Below, piece by piece: positions 11,917 through 25,318 of a stretch of 64,000 nucleotides of DNA. The notes under the pieces are model-generated. The model was not told where the DNA came from. It did not search any database and saw only the letters and a list, made by a program, of their open reading frames with translations. The stretch is from Euonymus europaeus (lineage: Eukaryota; Streptophyta; Magnoliopsida; Celastrales; Celastraceae). The DNA lies in NCBI GenBank assembly GCA_963580455.1, contig OY756957.1, positions 31,588,501 to 31,652,500 of the forward strand. Reading direction: 5' to 3'. Numbering within the stretch: position 1 is the stretch's first letter; each line of letters starts with the position of its first letter. The translations under genes were made by a program, and so were the position numbers.

Positions 11917-12990
11917 GCTAAAAATCACCGAATTCAGAACTCGTAGTCAACGGATATTCATAAAACCGTTTACGTAAAGAAACCACATTTCGCGGCTAAC
12001 TAGGTGAAACGAGACCTACTAGCCACGAGTTCTGAAATCAAAATCCAAAACGCAACGATTGTACAGCTCGAAAAGTAGTGTGAAATCAAGCTAAAAATCA
12101 CCGAATTCACAACTCGGAGTCAACGGATATTCATAAAACCGTTTACGTAAAGAAACCACATTTCGCTGCTAACTAGGTGAAACGAGACCTACTAGCCACG
12201 AGTTCTGAAATCGAAATCCAAAAAGCCAGGATTGTAGAGCTCGAAAAGTAGTGTGAAATCAAGCTAAAAATCACCGAATTCAGAACTCGGAGTCAACGGA
12301 TCTTCATAAAACCGTTTACGTAAAGATACCACATTTCGCTGCTAACTAGGTGAAACAAGACCTACTAGCCACGACTTCTGAAATCAAAATACGAAATTCC
12401 AAGATTGTAGAGCTCGAAAAGTAGTTTGAAATCAAGCTAAAAATCACCGAATTCAGAACTCGGAGTAAACGGATATTCATAAAACCGTTTACGTAAAGAA
12501 ACCACATTTCGCGGCTAACTAGGTGAAACGAGACCTACTAACCACGAGTTCTGAAATCAAAATCCGAAATCCCAGGATTGTAGAGCTCGAAAAGTAGGTT
12601 GAAATCAAGCTAAAAATCATCGAATTCAGAACTCGGAGTCAACGGATATTCATAAAACCATTTACGTAAAGAAACCACATTTCGCGGCTAACTAGGTGAA
12701 ACGAGACCTACTAGCCACGAGTTCTGAAATCAAAATCCGAAACTCCAGGATTGTAGAGCTCGAGAAGTAGTGTGAAATCAAGCTAAAAATCACCGAATTC
12801 AGAACTCGGAGTCAACGGATATTCATAAAACCGTTTACGTAAAGAAACCACATTTCGCGGCTAACTAGGTGAAACGAGACCTACTAGCCACGAGTTCTGA
12901 AATCAAAATCCGAAATGCCAGGAATGTAGAGCTCAAAAAGTAGTGTGAAATCAAGCTAAAAATCACCGAATTCAGAACTCGTAGTCAACG

Positions 12991-15540
12991 GATATTCCTA
13001 AAACTGTTTATGTAAAGAAACCACATTTCGCGGCTAACTAGGTGAAACGAGACCTACTAGCCACGAGTTCTGAAATCAAAATACGAAATGCCAAGATTGT
13101 AGAGCTCGAAAAGTAGTGTGAAATCAAGCTAAAATTCACCGAATTCAGAACTCGGAGTCAACGGATATGCATAAAACCGTTTAAGTAAAGAAACCACATT
13201 TCGCTGCTAACTAGGTGAAATGAGACCTACTAGCCACGAGTTCTGAAATCAAAATAAGAAATGCCAGGATTGTAGAGCTCGAAAAGTAGTTTGAAATCAA
13301 GCTAAAAATCATCGAATTCAGAACTCGGAGTAAACGGATATTCATAAAACCGTTTACGTAAAGAAACCACATTTCGCGGCTAACTAGGTGTGACGAGACC
13401 TACTAGCTACGAGTTCTGAAATCGAAATCCAAAAAGCCAGGATTGTAGAGCTCGAAAAGTAGTGTGAAATCAAGCTAAAAATCACCGAATTCAGAACTCG
13501 GAGTCAACGGATATTCATAAAACCGTTTACGTAAAGAAACCACATTTCGCGGCTAACTAGGTGAAATGAGACCAACTAGGCACGAGTTCTGAAATCGAAA
13601 TCCAAAAAGCCAGGATTGTAGAGCTCGAAAAGTAGTGTGAAATCAAGCTAAAAATCACCGAATTCAGAACTCGGAGTCAACGGATCTTCATAAAACCGTT
13701 TACGTGAAGAAACCACATTTCGCGGCTAACTAGGTGAGACGAGACCTACTAGCCACGAGTTCTGAAATCGAAATCCGAAATTCCAGGATTGTAGACCTCG
13801 AAAAGTAGTGTGAAATCAAGCTAAAAATCACCGAATTCAGAACTCGGAGTCAACGGATCTTCATAAAACCGTTTACGTGAAGAAACCACATTTCGTGGCT
13901 AACTAGGTGAGACGAGACCTACTAGCCACGAGTTCTGAAATCGAAATCCGAAACTCCAGGATTGTTGACCTCGAAAAGTAGTGTGAAATAAAGATAAAAA
14001 TCACCTAATTCAGAACTCGGAGTCAACGGATATTCATAAAACCATTTACGTAAAGAAACCACACTTCGCGGCTAACTAGGTGAAACGAGACCTACTAGCC
14101 ATGAGTTCTGAAATCGAAATCCGAAACGCCAGCATTGTAGATCTCGAAAATTGGTGTGAAATCAAGCTAAAAATCACCGAATTCAGAACTCGTAGTCAAC
14201 GGATATTCAAAAAACAGTTTACGTAAAGAAACCACATTTCGCGGCTAACTAGTTGAAACGAGACCTTCTTGCCACGAGTTCTGAAATCGAAATCCGAAAC
14301 GCCAGGATTGTAGATCTCAAAAAGTAGTGTGAAATCAAGCTAAAAATCACCGAATTCAGAACTCGGAGTCAACGGATATTCATAAAACCGTTTACGTAAA
14401 GAAACCAAATTTCGCGGCTAACTAGGTGAAACGAGACCTACTAGCCCCGAGTTCTGAAATCAAAATCCGAAATGCCAGGATTATAGTGCTCGAAAAGTAG
14501 TGTGAAATCAAGCTAAAAATCATCAATTCAGAAATCGGAGTCAACGGATATTCATAAAACCGTTTAAGTAAAGAAACCACATTTCGCGGCTAACTATGTG
14601 AAACGAGACCAACTAGCCACGATTTCTGAAATCTAAATCCGAAACTCCAAGATTGTAGAGCTCGAAAAGTAGTGTGAAATCAAGCTAAAAATCACCAATT
14701 CAGAAATCGGAGTCGACGGATATTCATAAAACCGTTTACGTAAAGAAACCACATTTTGCGGCTAACTATGTGAAACGAGACCTACTAGCCACGAGTTCTG
14801 AAATCGAAATCCGAAACGCCAGGATTGTGGAGCTCAAAAAGTAGTGCGAAATCAAGCTAAAAATCACAGAATTCAGAACTCGGAGTCAACGGATATTCAT
14901 AAAACCATTTACGTAAACAAACCACATTTCGCGGCTAACTAGGTGAAACGAGACCTACTAGCCACGAGTTCTGAAATAAAAATCCGAAATGCCAGGATTA
15001 TAGAGCTCGAGAAGTAGTGTGAAATCAAGCTAAAAATCACCGAATTCAGAACTCGGAGTCAACGGATATTCATAAAACCGTTTACGTAAAGAAACCACAT
15101 TTCGCGGCTAACTAGGTGAAACGAGACCTACTAGCCACGAGTTCTGTAATCAAATTCCGAAATTCCAGGATTGTAGAGCTCGAAAAGTAGTGTGAAATCA
15201 AGCTATAAATCACCGAATTCAGAACTCGTAGTCAACGGATATTCCTAAAACTGTTTACGTAAAGAAACCACATTTCGCGGCTAACTAGGTGAAACAAGAC
15301 CTACTAGCCACGAGTTCTGAAACCAAAATTCGAAATGCCAAGATTGTAGAGCTCGAAAAGTAGCGTGAAATCAAGCTAAAATTCACCGAATTCAGAACTC
15401 GGAGTCAACGGATATGCATAAAACCGTTTACGTAAAGAAACCACATTTCGCTGCTAACTAGGTGAAACGAGACCTACTAGCCACGAGTTCTGAAATCAAA
15501 ATAAGAAATGCCAGGATTGTAGAGCTCGAAAAGTAGTTTG
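12991..15540 (+). repeat. Mosaic domain F with a 2,247-bp (13-mer) offset
   Basis: GATATTCCTAAAACTG at 12,991 and 15,238, and AATTCACCG at 13,134 and 15,381, are both 2,247 bp apart (13 x 173 - 2). The two-base shortfall is the 172-bp pair at 14,525. Between the markers lie monomers akin to domains C (GGTGTGAAATC, GTAGTGCTC) and D (GCTACGAG). The domain appears to be pieced together from blocks found elsewhere in the left 13 kb. Confidence 0.8.
14525..14868 (+). repeat. Paired 172-bp monomers (CCAATTCAG variant), copy 3
   Basis: Units start at 14,525 and 14,697, more than 7 kb from copy 2. The flanking monomers are also related to the 4.5-5.3 kb block, which points to transfer of a several-monomer segment between distant parts of the array. 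Confidence 0.85.
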
Positions 15541-17805
15541 AAATCAAGCTAAAAATCACCGAATTCAGAACTCGTAGTCAACGGATATTCATAAAACCGT
15601 TTACGTAAAGAAACCACATTTCGCTGCTAACTAGGTGAAACGAGACCTACTATCCACGAGTTCTGAAATCGAAATCCAAACAGCCAGGATTGTAGAGCTC
15701 GAAAAGTAGTGTGAAACCAAGCTAAAAATCACCGAATTCAGAACTCGGAGTCAACGGATCTTCATAAAACCGTTTACGTAAAGAAACCACATTTCGCTGC
15801 TAACTAGGTGAAACAAGACCTACTAGCCACGACTTCTGAAATCAAAATACGAAATGCCAAGATTGTAGAGCTCGAAAAGTAGTTTGAAATCAAGCTAAAA
15901 ATCACCGAATTCAGAACTCGGAGTCAACGGATATTCATAAAACCGTTTACGTAAAGAAACCACATTTCGCTGCTAACTAGGTGAAACGAGACCTACTATC
16001 CACGAGTTCTGAAATCGAAATCCAAAAAGCCAGGATTGTAGAGCTCGAAAAGTAGTGTGAAATCAAGCTAAAAATCACCGAATTCAGAACTCGGAGTCAA
16101 CGGATATTCATAAAACCGTTTACGTAAAGAAACCACATTTCGCGGCTAACTAGGTGAAATGAGACCTAATAGCCACAAGTTCTGAAATCAAAATCCGAAA
16201 CGCCAGGATTGTAGAGCTCGAAGTAGTGTGAAATCAAGCTAAAAATCACAAAATACAGAACTCGGAGTCAACGGATTTTCATAAAACCGTTTACGTAAAG
16301 AAACCACATTTCGGGGCTAACTAGGTGAAACGAGACATACTAGACACGAGTTCTGAAATCAAAATCCGAAACTACAGGATTGTAGAGCTCGAAAAGTAGT
16401 GTGAAATCAAGCTAAAAATCACCGAATTCAGAACTCGGAGTCAACGGATATTCATAAAACCGTTTACGTAAAGAAACCACATTTCGCTGCTAACTAGGTG
16501 AAACGAGACCTACTAGCCACGAGTTCTGAAATCAAAATAAGAAATGCCAGGATTGTAGAGCTCGAAAAGTAGTTTGAAATCAAGCTAAAAATCACCGAAT
16601 TCAGAACTCGTAGTCAACGGATATTCATAAAACCGTTTACGCAAAGAAACCACATTTCGCTGCTAACTATGTGAAACGAGACCTACTATCCACGAGTTCT
16701 GAAATCGAAATCCAAAAATCCAGGATTGTAGAGCTCGAAAAGTAGTGTGAAATCAAGCTAAAAATCACCGAATTCAGAACTCGGAGTCAACGGATCTTCA
16801 TAAAACCGTTTACGTAAAGAAACCACATTTCGCTGCTAACTAGGTGAAACAAGACCTACTAGCCACGACTTCTGAAATCAAAATACGAAATGCCAAGATT
16901 GTAGAGCTCGAAAAGTAGTTTGAAATCAAGCTAAAAATCACCGAATTCAGAACTCGGAGTCAACGGATATTCATAAAACCGTTTACGTAAAGAAACCACA
17001 TTTCGCTGCTAACTAGGTGAAACGAGACCTACTATCCACGAGTTCTGAAATCGAAATCCAAAAAGCCAGGATTGTAGAGCTCGAAAAGTAGTGTGAAATC
17101 AAGCTAAAAATCACCGAATTCAGAACTCGGAGTCAACGGATATTCCTAAAACCGTTTACGTAAAGAAACCACATTTCGCTGCTAACTAGGTGAAACGAGA
17201 CCTACTATCCACGAGTTCTGAAATCGAAATCCAAAAAGCCAGGATTGTAGAGCTCGAAAAGTAGTGTGAAATCAAGCTAAAAATCACCGAATTCAGAACT
17301 CGGAGTCAACGGATATTCATAAAACCGTTTACGTAAAGAAACCACATTTCGCTGCTAACTAGGTGAAACGAGACCTACTATCCACGAGTTCTGAAATCGA
17401 AATCCAAAATGCCAAGATTGTAGAGCTCGAAAAGTAGTTTGAAATCAAGCTAAAAATCACCGAATTCAGAACTCGGAGTCAACAGATATTCATAAAACCG
17501 TTTACGTAAAGAAACCACATTTCGCGGCTAACTAGGTGAAATGAGACCTAATAGCCACAAGTTCTGAAATCAAAATCCGAAACGCCAGGATTGTAGAGCT
17601 CGAAGTAGTGTGAAATCAAGCTAAAAATCACAAAATACAGAACTCGGAGTCAACGGATTTTCATAAAACCGTTTACGTAAAGAAACCACATTTCGGGGCT
17701 AACTAGGTGAAACGAAACATACTAGACACGAGTTCTGAAATCAAAATCCGAAACTCCAGGATTGTAGAGCTCGAAAGGTAGTGTGAAATCAAGCTAAAAA
17801 TCACC
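15430..17805 (+). repeat. HOR domain G: overlapping 6-mer (1,036 bp) and 8-mer (1,382 bp)
   Basis: AAGTAGTTTGAAATC at 15,531 recurs at 16,567 (1,036 = 6 x 173 - 2). The two-base-short motif CGAAGTAGTG at 16,219 recurs at 17,601 (1,382 = 8 x 173 - 2), together with AGACCTAATAGCCACAAG, AAAATACAG and GGATTTTCAT. The 2-bp loss explains both shortfalls. The two periods come from adding three to four CGCTGCTAAC / CTATCCACG monomers in the second unit. Confidence 0.82.
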
Positions 17806-20440
17806 GAATTCAGAACTCGGAGTCAACGGATATTCATAAAACCGTTTACGTAAAGAAACCACATTTCGCGGCTAACTAGGGTAAACAAGACCCACTAGCC
17901 ACGAGTTCAGAAATCAGAAACCGAAACGCCAAGACCGTAGAGCTCGAAAAGTAGTGTGAAATCAAGCTAAAAATCACCGAATTCAGAACTCGAAGTCAAC
18001 GGATATTCATAAAACCGTTTACGTAAGAAACCACATTTCGGGGCTAACTAGATGAAACGAGACCTACTAGCCACGAGTTCTGAAATCAAAATCCGAAATG
18101 CCAGGATTGTAGAGCTCAAAAAGTAGTGTGAAATCAAGCTAAAAATCACCAAATTCAGAACTCGGAGTCAACGGATATTCATAAAACCGTTTACGTAAAG
18201 AAACCACATTTCGCGGCTAACTAGATGAAAAGAGACCTACTAGCCACGAGTCCTGAAATCAAAATCCGAAACTCCAGGATTGGAGAGCTCAAAAAGTAGT
18301 GTGAAATCATGCTAAAAATCACAGAATTCAGAACTCGAAGTCAACGGATATTCATAAAACCGTTTACGTAAAGAAACCACATTTCGCGGCTAACTAGGTG
18401 AAACGAGACCTACTAGCCACGAGTTCTGAAATCAAAATCCGAAAAGCCAGGATTGTAGAGCTCAAAATGTAGTGTGAAATCAAGCTAAAAATCACAGAAT
18501 TCAGAACTCGGAGTCAACGGATATTCATAAAACCGTTTACGTAAAGAAACCACATTTCGCGGCTAACCAAGTGAAACGAGACCTACTAGCCACGAGTTCT
18601 GAAATCAAAATCCGAAACTCCAGGATTGTAGAGCTCAAAAAGTAGTGTGAAATCAAGCTAAAAATCACAGAATTCAGAACTCGGAGTCAACGGATATTCA
18701 TAAAACCGTTTACGTAAAGAAACCCCATTTCGCGGCTAACTAGGTGAAATGAGACCTACTAGCCACGAGTTCTGAAATCAAAATCCGAAAACCAGGATTG
18801 TAGAGCTCAAAAAGTAGTGTGAAATCAAGCTAAAAATCACAGAATTCAGAACTCGGAGTCAACGGATATTCATAAAACCGTTTACGTAAAAAAACCAAAT
18901 TTCGCGGCTAAATAGGTTAAACGCAACCTACTAGCCACGACTCCTCAAATCAAAATCCGAAAGGCCAGGATTGTAGAGCTCGAAAAGTAGTGTGAAATCA
19001 AGCTAAAAATCACCGAATTCAGAACTCGGAGTCAACGGATATTCATAAAACCGTTTACGTAAGAAACCACATTTCGGGGCTAACTAGATGAAACGAGACC
19101 TACTAGCCACGAGTTCTGAAATCAAAATCCGAAATGCCAGGATTGTAGAGCTCAAAAAGTAGTGTGAAATCAAGCTAAAAATCACCAAATTCAGAACTCG
19201 GAGTCAACGGATATTCATAAAACCGTTTACGTAAAGAAACCACATTTCGCGGCTAACTAGATGAAAAGAGACCTACTAGCCACGAGTCCTGAAATCAAAA
19301 TCCGAAACTCCAGGATTGGAGAGCTCAAAAAGTAGTGTGAAATCATGCTAAAAATCACAGAATTCAGAACTCGAAGTCAACGGATATTCATAAAACCGTT
19401 TACGTAAAGAAACCACATTTCGCGGCTAACTAGGTGAAACGAGACCTACTAGCCACGAGTTCTGAAATCAAAATCCGAAAAGCCAGGATTGTAGAGCTCA
19501 AAAAGTAGTGTGAAATCAAGCTAAAAATCACAGAATTCAGAACTCGGAGTCAACGGATATTCATAAAACCGTTTACGTAAAGAAACCACATTTCGCGGCT
19601 AACCAAGTGAAACGAGACCTACTAGCCACGAGTTCTGAAATCAAAATCCGAAACTCCAGGATTGTAGAGCTCAAAAAGTAGTGTGAAATCAAGCTAAAAA
19701 TCACAGAATTCAGAACTCGGAGTCAACGGATATTCATAAAACCGTTTACGTAAAGAAACCACATTTCGCGGCTAACTAGGTGAAATGAGACCTACTAGCC
19801 ACGAGTTCTGAAATCAAAATCCGAAAACCAGGATTGTAGAGCTCAAAAAGTAGTGTGAAATCAAGCTAAAAATCACAGAATTCAGAACTCGGAGTCAACG
19901 GATATTCATAAAACCGTTTACGTAAAAAAACCAAATTTCGCGGCTAAATAGGTTAAACGCAACCTACTAGCCACGACTCCTCAAATCAAAATCCGAAAGG
20001 CCAGGATTGTAGAGCTCGAAAAGTAGTGTGAAATCAAGCTAAAAATCACCGAATTCAGAACTCGAAGTCAACGGATATTCATAAAACCGTTTACGTAAGA
20101 AACCACATTTCGGGGCTAACTAGATGAAACGAGACCTACTAGCCACGAGTTCTGAAATCAAAATCCGAAATGCCAGGATTGTAGAGCTCAAAAAGTAGTG
20201 TGAAATCAAGCTAAAAATCACCAAATTCAGAACTCGGAGTCAACGGATATTCATAAAACCGTTTACGTAAAGAAACCACATTTCGCGGCTAACTAGATGA
20301 AAAGAGACCTACTAGCCACGAGTCCTGAAATCAAAATCCGAAACTCCAGGATTGGAGAGCTCAAAAAGTAGTGTGAAATCATGCTAAAAATCACAGAATT
20401 CAGAACTCGAAGTCAACGGATATTCATAAAACCGTTTACG
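17806..20440 (+). repeat. HOR domain H: 6-mer, 1,036-bp period, about 2.4 copies
   Basis: CCGAAAACCAGG at 18,785 recurs at 19,821, offset 1,036 = 6 x 173 - 2. Each unit contains one monomer lacking an A in the palindrome region (TTTACGTAAGAAACC at about 18,020, 19,050 and 20,090) and one shortened at GAAAACCAGG. The first monomer (17,806-17,978) is the first example of the divergent CCCACTAG / CCAAGACCGTAG variant, which becomes common after 22 kb. Confidence 0.88.
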
Positions 20441-22929
20441 TAAAGAAACCACATTTCGCGGCTAACTAGGTGAAATGAGACCTACTAGCCACGAGTTCTG
20501 AAATCAAAATCCGAAACGCCAGGATTGTAGAGCTCAAAGTAGTGTGAAATCAAGCTAAAAATCACAAAATTCAGAACTCGGAGTCAACGGATTTTCATAA
20601 AACCGTTTACGTAAAGAAACCACATTTCGGGGCTAACTAGGTGAAACGAGACATACTAGACACGAGTTCTGAAATCAAAATCCGAAACTCCAGGATTGTA
20701 GAGCTCGAAAAGTAGTGTGAAATCAAGCTAAAAATCACCGAATTCAGAACTCGGAGTCAATAGATATTCATAAAACCGTTTACGTAAAGAAACCACATTT
20801 CGCGGCTAACTAGATGAAACGAGACATACTAGCCACGAGTCCTGAAATTAAAATCCGAAATGCCAGGATTGTAGAGCTCAAAAAGTAGTGTGAAATCAAG
20901 ATAAAAATCACAGAATTCAGAACTCGAGCTCAATGGATATTCATAAAACCGTTTACGTAAAGAAACCACATTCTGTGGCTAACTAGGTGAAACGAGACCT
21001 ACTAGACACGAGTTCTGAAATCAAACTCCGAAATGCCAGGATTGTAGAGATCGAAAAGTAGTGTGAAATCCAGCTAAAAATCACCGAATTCAGAACTCGT
21101 AGTCGACGAATATTCATAAAACCGTTTACGTAAAGAAAGCACATTTTGCGGCTAACTAGGTGAAACGAGACCTACTGGCCACGAGTTCTGAAATAAAAAT
21201 CCGAAACGCCAAGATTGTAGAGCTCGAAAATTAGTGCGAAATCAAGCAAAAAATCACCAAATTCAGAGCTCGGAGTCAACGGATTTTCATAAAACCGTTT
21301 ACGTAAAGAAACCACATTTCGCGGCAAACTAGGTGAAACGAGACCTACTAGACACGAGTTCTGAAATCAAAATCCGAAACGCCAGGATTGTAGAGCTCGA
21401 AAAGTAGTGTGAAATGAAGCTAAAAATCACCGAATTCAGAACTCGGAGTCAACAGATATTCATAAAACCGTTTACGTAAAGAAACCACATTTCGCGGCTA
21501 ACTAGATGAAACGAGACATACTAGCCACGAGTCCTGAAATCAAAATCCGAAAGGCCAGGATTGTAGAGCTCAAAAAGTAGTGTGAAATCAAGCTAAAAAT
21601 CACAGAATTCAGAACTCGATGTAAATGGATATTCATAAAACCGTTTACGTAAAGAAACCACATTTCGCGGCTAACTAGGTGAAACGAGACCTACTAGACA
21701 CGAGTTCTGAAATCGAAATCCGAAACGCCAGGATTGTAGAGATCGAAAAGTAGTGTGAAATCAAGCTAAAAATCACCGAATTCAGAACTCGGAGTCAACG
21801 GATATTCATAAAACCGTTTACGTAAAGAAACCACATTTCGCGGCTAACTAGGTGAAACGAGACTTACTAGCCACGAGTTCTGAAATCAAAATCCGAAACT
21901 CCAGGATTGTAGAGCTCGAAAAGGAGTGGGAAATCAAGCTAAAAATCACCGAATTCAGAACTCGGAGTCAACGGATATTGAAAAAACCGTTTACGCAAAG
22001 AAACCACATTTCGCGGCTAAATAGGGGAAACGAGACCCACTAGCCACGAGTTCAGAAATCAGAAACCAAAATGCCAAGACCGTAGAACTCGAAAAGTAGT
22101 GTGAAATCAAGCTAAAAATCACCGAATTCAGAACTCGAAGTCAACGGATATTCATAAAACCGTTTACGTAAGAAACCACATTTTGGGGCTAACTAGATGA
22201 AACGAGACCTACTAGCCACGAGTTCTGAAATCGAAAACCGAAACACCAGGATTGTAGAGCACGAAAAACAGTGTGAAATTAAGCTAAAAATCACAGAATT
22301 CAGAACTCGGAGTCAACGGATATTGAAAAAACCGTTTACGCAAAGAAATCACATTTTGGGGCTAACTAGGGTAAACGAGACCCACTAGCCACGAGTTCAG
22401 AAATCAGAAACCGAAACTCCAAGACCGTAGAGCTCGAAAAGTAGTGTGAAATCAAGCTAAAAATCACCGAATTCAGAACTCGAAGTCAACGGATATCCAT
22501 AAAACCGTTTACGTAAGAAACCACATTTCGGGGCTAACTAGATGAAACGAGACCTACTACCCACGAGTTCTGAAATCGAAAACCGAAACACCAGGATTGT
22601 AGAGCACGAAAAGCAGTGTGAAATCAAGCTAAAAATCACAGAATTCAGAACTCGGAGTCAACGGATATTTATAAAACCGTTTACGTAAAGAAATCACATT
22701 TCGCGGCTAACTAGGTGAAACGAGACCTACTTGCCACGAATTCTGAAATTAAAATCCGAAACGCCAGGATTGTAGAGCTCGAAAAGGAGTGTGAAATCAA
22801 GCTAAAAATCACAGAATTCAGAACTCGATGTAAACGGATATTCATAAAACCGTTTACGTAAAGAAACCACATTTCGCGGCTAACTAGGTGAAACGAGACC
22901 TACTAGACACGAGTTCTGAAATCAAAATC
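20441..22929 (+). repeat. Mosaic domain I, irregular variants
   Basis: Monomers mix the short CAAAGTAGTG form (about 20,540), GGATTTTCAT, ACTCGAGCTCAATGG (about 20,925) and ACTCGATGTAAA (about 21,615 and 22,823). A partial 7-mer relation exists: GACTTACTAG at 21,861 and 23,070 are 1,209 bp apart (7 x 173 - 2). Open frames at 21,852-22,043 and 22,197-22,388 on the + strand arise where GAAAAGTAG becomes GAAAAGGAG or GAAAAACAG; they are not genes. Confidence 0.8.
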
Positions 22930-25140
22930 CAAATGGCCAGGATTGTAGAGATCGAAAAGTAGTGTGAAATCAAGATAAAAATCACCGAATTCAGAACTCG
23001 GAGTCAACGGATATTCATAAAACCGTTTACGTAAAGAAACCACATTTCGCGGCTAACTAGGTGAAACGAGACTTACTAGCCACGAGTTCTGAAATCAAAA
23101 TCCGAACTCCAGGATTGTAGAGCTCGAAAAGGAGTGGGAAATCAAGCTAAAAATCACGAATTCAGAACTCGGAGTCAACGGATATTGAAAAAACCGTTTA
23201 CGCAAAGAAACCACATTTCGCGGCTAACTAGGGGAAACGAGACCCACTAGCCACGAGTTCAGAAATCAGAAACCGAAACGCCAAGACCGTAGAGCTCGAA
23301 AAGTAGTGTGAAATCAAGCTAAAAATCACCGAATTCAGAACTCGAAGTCAGCGGATATTCATAAAACCGTTTACATAAGAAACCACATTTCGGGGCTAAC
23401 TAGATGAAACGAGACCTACTAGCCACGAGTTCTGAAATCGAAAACCGAAACACCAGAATTGTAGAGCACGAAAAGCAGTGTGAAATTAAGCTAAAAATCA
23501 CAGAATTCAGAACTCGGAGTCAACGGATATTCATAAAACCGTTTACGTAAAGAAACCACATTTTGCGGCTAACTAGGGTAAACGAGACCCACTAGCCACG
23601 AGTTCAGAAATCAGAAACCGAAACGCCAAGACCGTAGAGCTCGAAAAGTAGTGTGAAATCAAGCTAAAAATCACCGAATTTAGAACTCGCAGTCAACGGA
23701 TATTCATAAAATCGTTTACGTAAGAAACCACATTTCGGGGCTAACTAGATGAAACGAGACCTACTAGCCACGAGTTCTGAAATCGAAAACCGAAACACCA
23801 GGATTGTAGAGCACGAAAAGCAGTGTGAAATCAAGCTAAAAATCTCAGAATTCAAAACTCGGAGTCAACAGATATTCATAAAACCGTTTACGTAAAGAAA
23901 TCACATTTCGCGGCTAACTAGGTGAAACGAGACCTACTTGCCACGAGTTCTGAAATTAAAATCCGAAATGCCAGGATTGTAGAGCTCGAAAAGGTATGTG
24001 AAATCAAGCTAAAAATTACCGAATTCAGAACTCGGAGTTCTGAAATCAAAATCCAAAACTCCAGGATTGTAGAGCTCGAAAAATAGTGTGAAATCAAGCT
24101 AAAAATCACCGAATTCAGAACTCGGAGTGAACGGATATTCATAAAACCGTTTACGTAAAGAAACCACATTTCGCGGCTAACTAGATGAAGCGAGACCTAC
24201 TAGACACGATTATTGAAATCGAAAACCGAAACGCCAGGATTGTAGAGCTCGAAAAGCAGTGTGAAATCAAGCTAAAAATCACAGAATTCAGAACTCGGAG
24301 TCAACGGATATTCATAAAACCGTTTACGTAAAGAAACCACATTTCGAGACTAACTAGGTGAAACGAGACCTACTAGGCACGAGTTCTGAAATCAAAATCC
24401 GAAACGCCAGGATTGTAGAGCTCGAAAAGTAGTGTGAAATCAAGCTAAAAATCACCGAATTTAGAACTCGCAGTCAACGGATATTCATAAAACCGTTTAC
24501 GTAAAGAAACCACATTTCGCGACTAACTAGGCGAAACGAGACCTACTAGACACGAGTTCTGAAATCAAAATCCAAATGGCCAGGATTGTAGAGATCGAAA
24601 AGTAGTGTGAAATCAAGATAAAAATCACCGAATTCAGAACTCGGAGTCAACGGATATTCATAAAACCGTTTACGTAAAGAAACCACATTTCGCGGCTAAC
24701 TAGGTGAAACGAGACTTACTAGCCACGAGTTCTGAAATCAAAATCCGAACTCCAGGATTGTAGAGCTCGAAAAGGAGTGGGAAATCAAGCTAAAAATCAC
24801 GAATTCAGAACTCGGAGTCAACGGATATTGAAAAAACCGTTTACGCAAAGAAACCACATTTCGCGGCTAACTAGGGGAAACGAGACCCACTAGCCACGAG
24901 TTCAGAAATCAGAAACCGAAACGCCAAGACCGTAGAGCTCGAAAAGTAGTGTGAAATCAAGCTAAAAATCACCGAATTCAGAACTCGAAGTCAGCGGATA
25001 TTCATAAAACCGTTTACATAAGAAACCACATTTCGGGGCTAACTAGATGAAACGAGACCTACTAGCCACGAGTTCTGAAATCGAAAACCGAAACACCAGG
25101 ATTGTAGAGCACGAAAAGCAGTGTGAAATCAAGCTAAAAA
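22030..25140 (+). repeat. Divergent variant cassette region (CCCACTAG / GTAAGAAACC)
   Basis: A cassette recurs with CCCACTAG at 22,036, 22,381, 23,243, 23,588 and 24,886. Its first monomer often has GATATTGAAAAAACC and ACGCAAAG, then GACCCACTAG, GTTCAGAAATCAGAAACC and CCAAGACCGTAG. The next monomer lacks one A (TAAGAAACC), has GGGGCTAACTAGATG, AACACCAG and GAGCACGAAAAGCAG. The clustered substitutions make it the most divergent subfamily in the window. A relative without the ACCG changes occurs once per HOR at 45,760, 48,182, 50,604 and 54,064. Confidence 0.82.
24021..24110 (+). repeat. Truncated 90-bp monomer 1
   Basis: Monomer positions 19-101 are missing, so CTCGGAGT joins directly to TCTGAAATC. 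The junction shares GAGT with both parent sites. It leaves TTCAGAACTC-G-GAGTTCTGAA at 24,024-24,044, a 10-bp stem around one base. The next monomer carries GAGTGAACGG. Confidence 0.93.
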
Positions 25141-25318
25141 TCTCAGAATTCAAAACTCGGAGTCAACAGATATTCATAAAACCGTTTACGTAAAGAAATC
25201 ACATTTCGCGGCTAACTAGGTGAAACGAGACCTACTTGCCACGAGTTCTGAAATTAAAATCCGAAATGCCAGGATTGTAGAGCTCGAAAAGGTATGTGAA
25301 ATCAAGCTAAAAATTACC

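Larger units (their letters stand above)
11757..11929 (+). repeat. Reference monomer (consensus-like, 173 bp)
   Basis: This unit differs from my hand consensus only at monomer position 122 (T for C, a CpG transition), so it serves as the coordinate frame used here. Position 1 is the G of GAATTC. Landmarks: EcoRI 1-6; inverted-repeat arms 1-14 and 97-110; palindrome 40-49; inner dyad 65-75 and 86-95; 9-bp direct repeat 104-112 and 152-160; SacI 135-140; A-runs at 33-36, 47-53, 106-114, 119-121, 142-145, 153-155 and 164-168. The choice of start is arbitrary, since a tandem array has no natural phase. Confidence 0.95.
10900..12990 (+). repeat. HOR domain E: 6-mer, 1,038-bp period, two copies
   Basis: AACGCAACGATTGTA at 11,011 recurs at 12,049, giving 1,038 = 6 x 173 with no indel. 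Other shared markers are GATCTTCAT, GAAACAAGACC with CACGACTTC, TCGGAGTAAAC and ATCATCGAATTC. The copies part at about 12,991, where copy 2 continues with the ATTCCTAAAACTG variant of domain C. Confidence 0.88.

Noticed and set aside
24024..24044. Hairpin at the truncated-unit junction as a transcription terminator or small RNA
   Set aside because: The stem is explained by the deletion between inverted-repeat arms. There is no T-run after it and no gene nearby.
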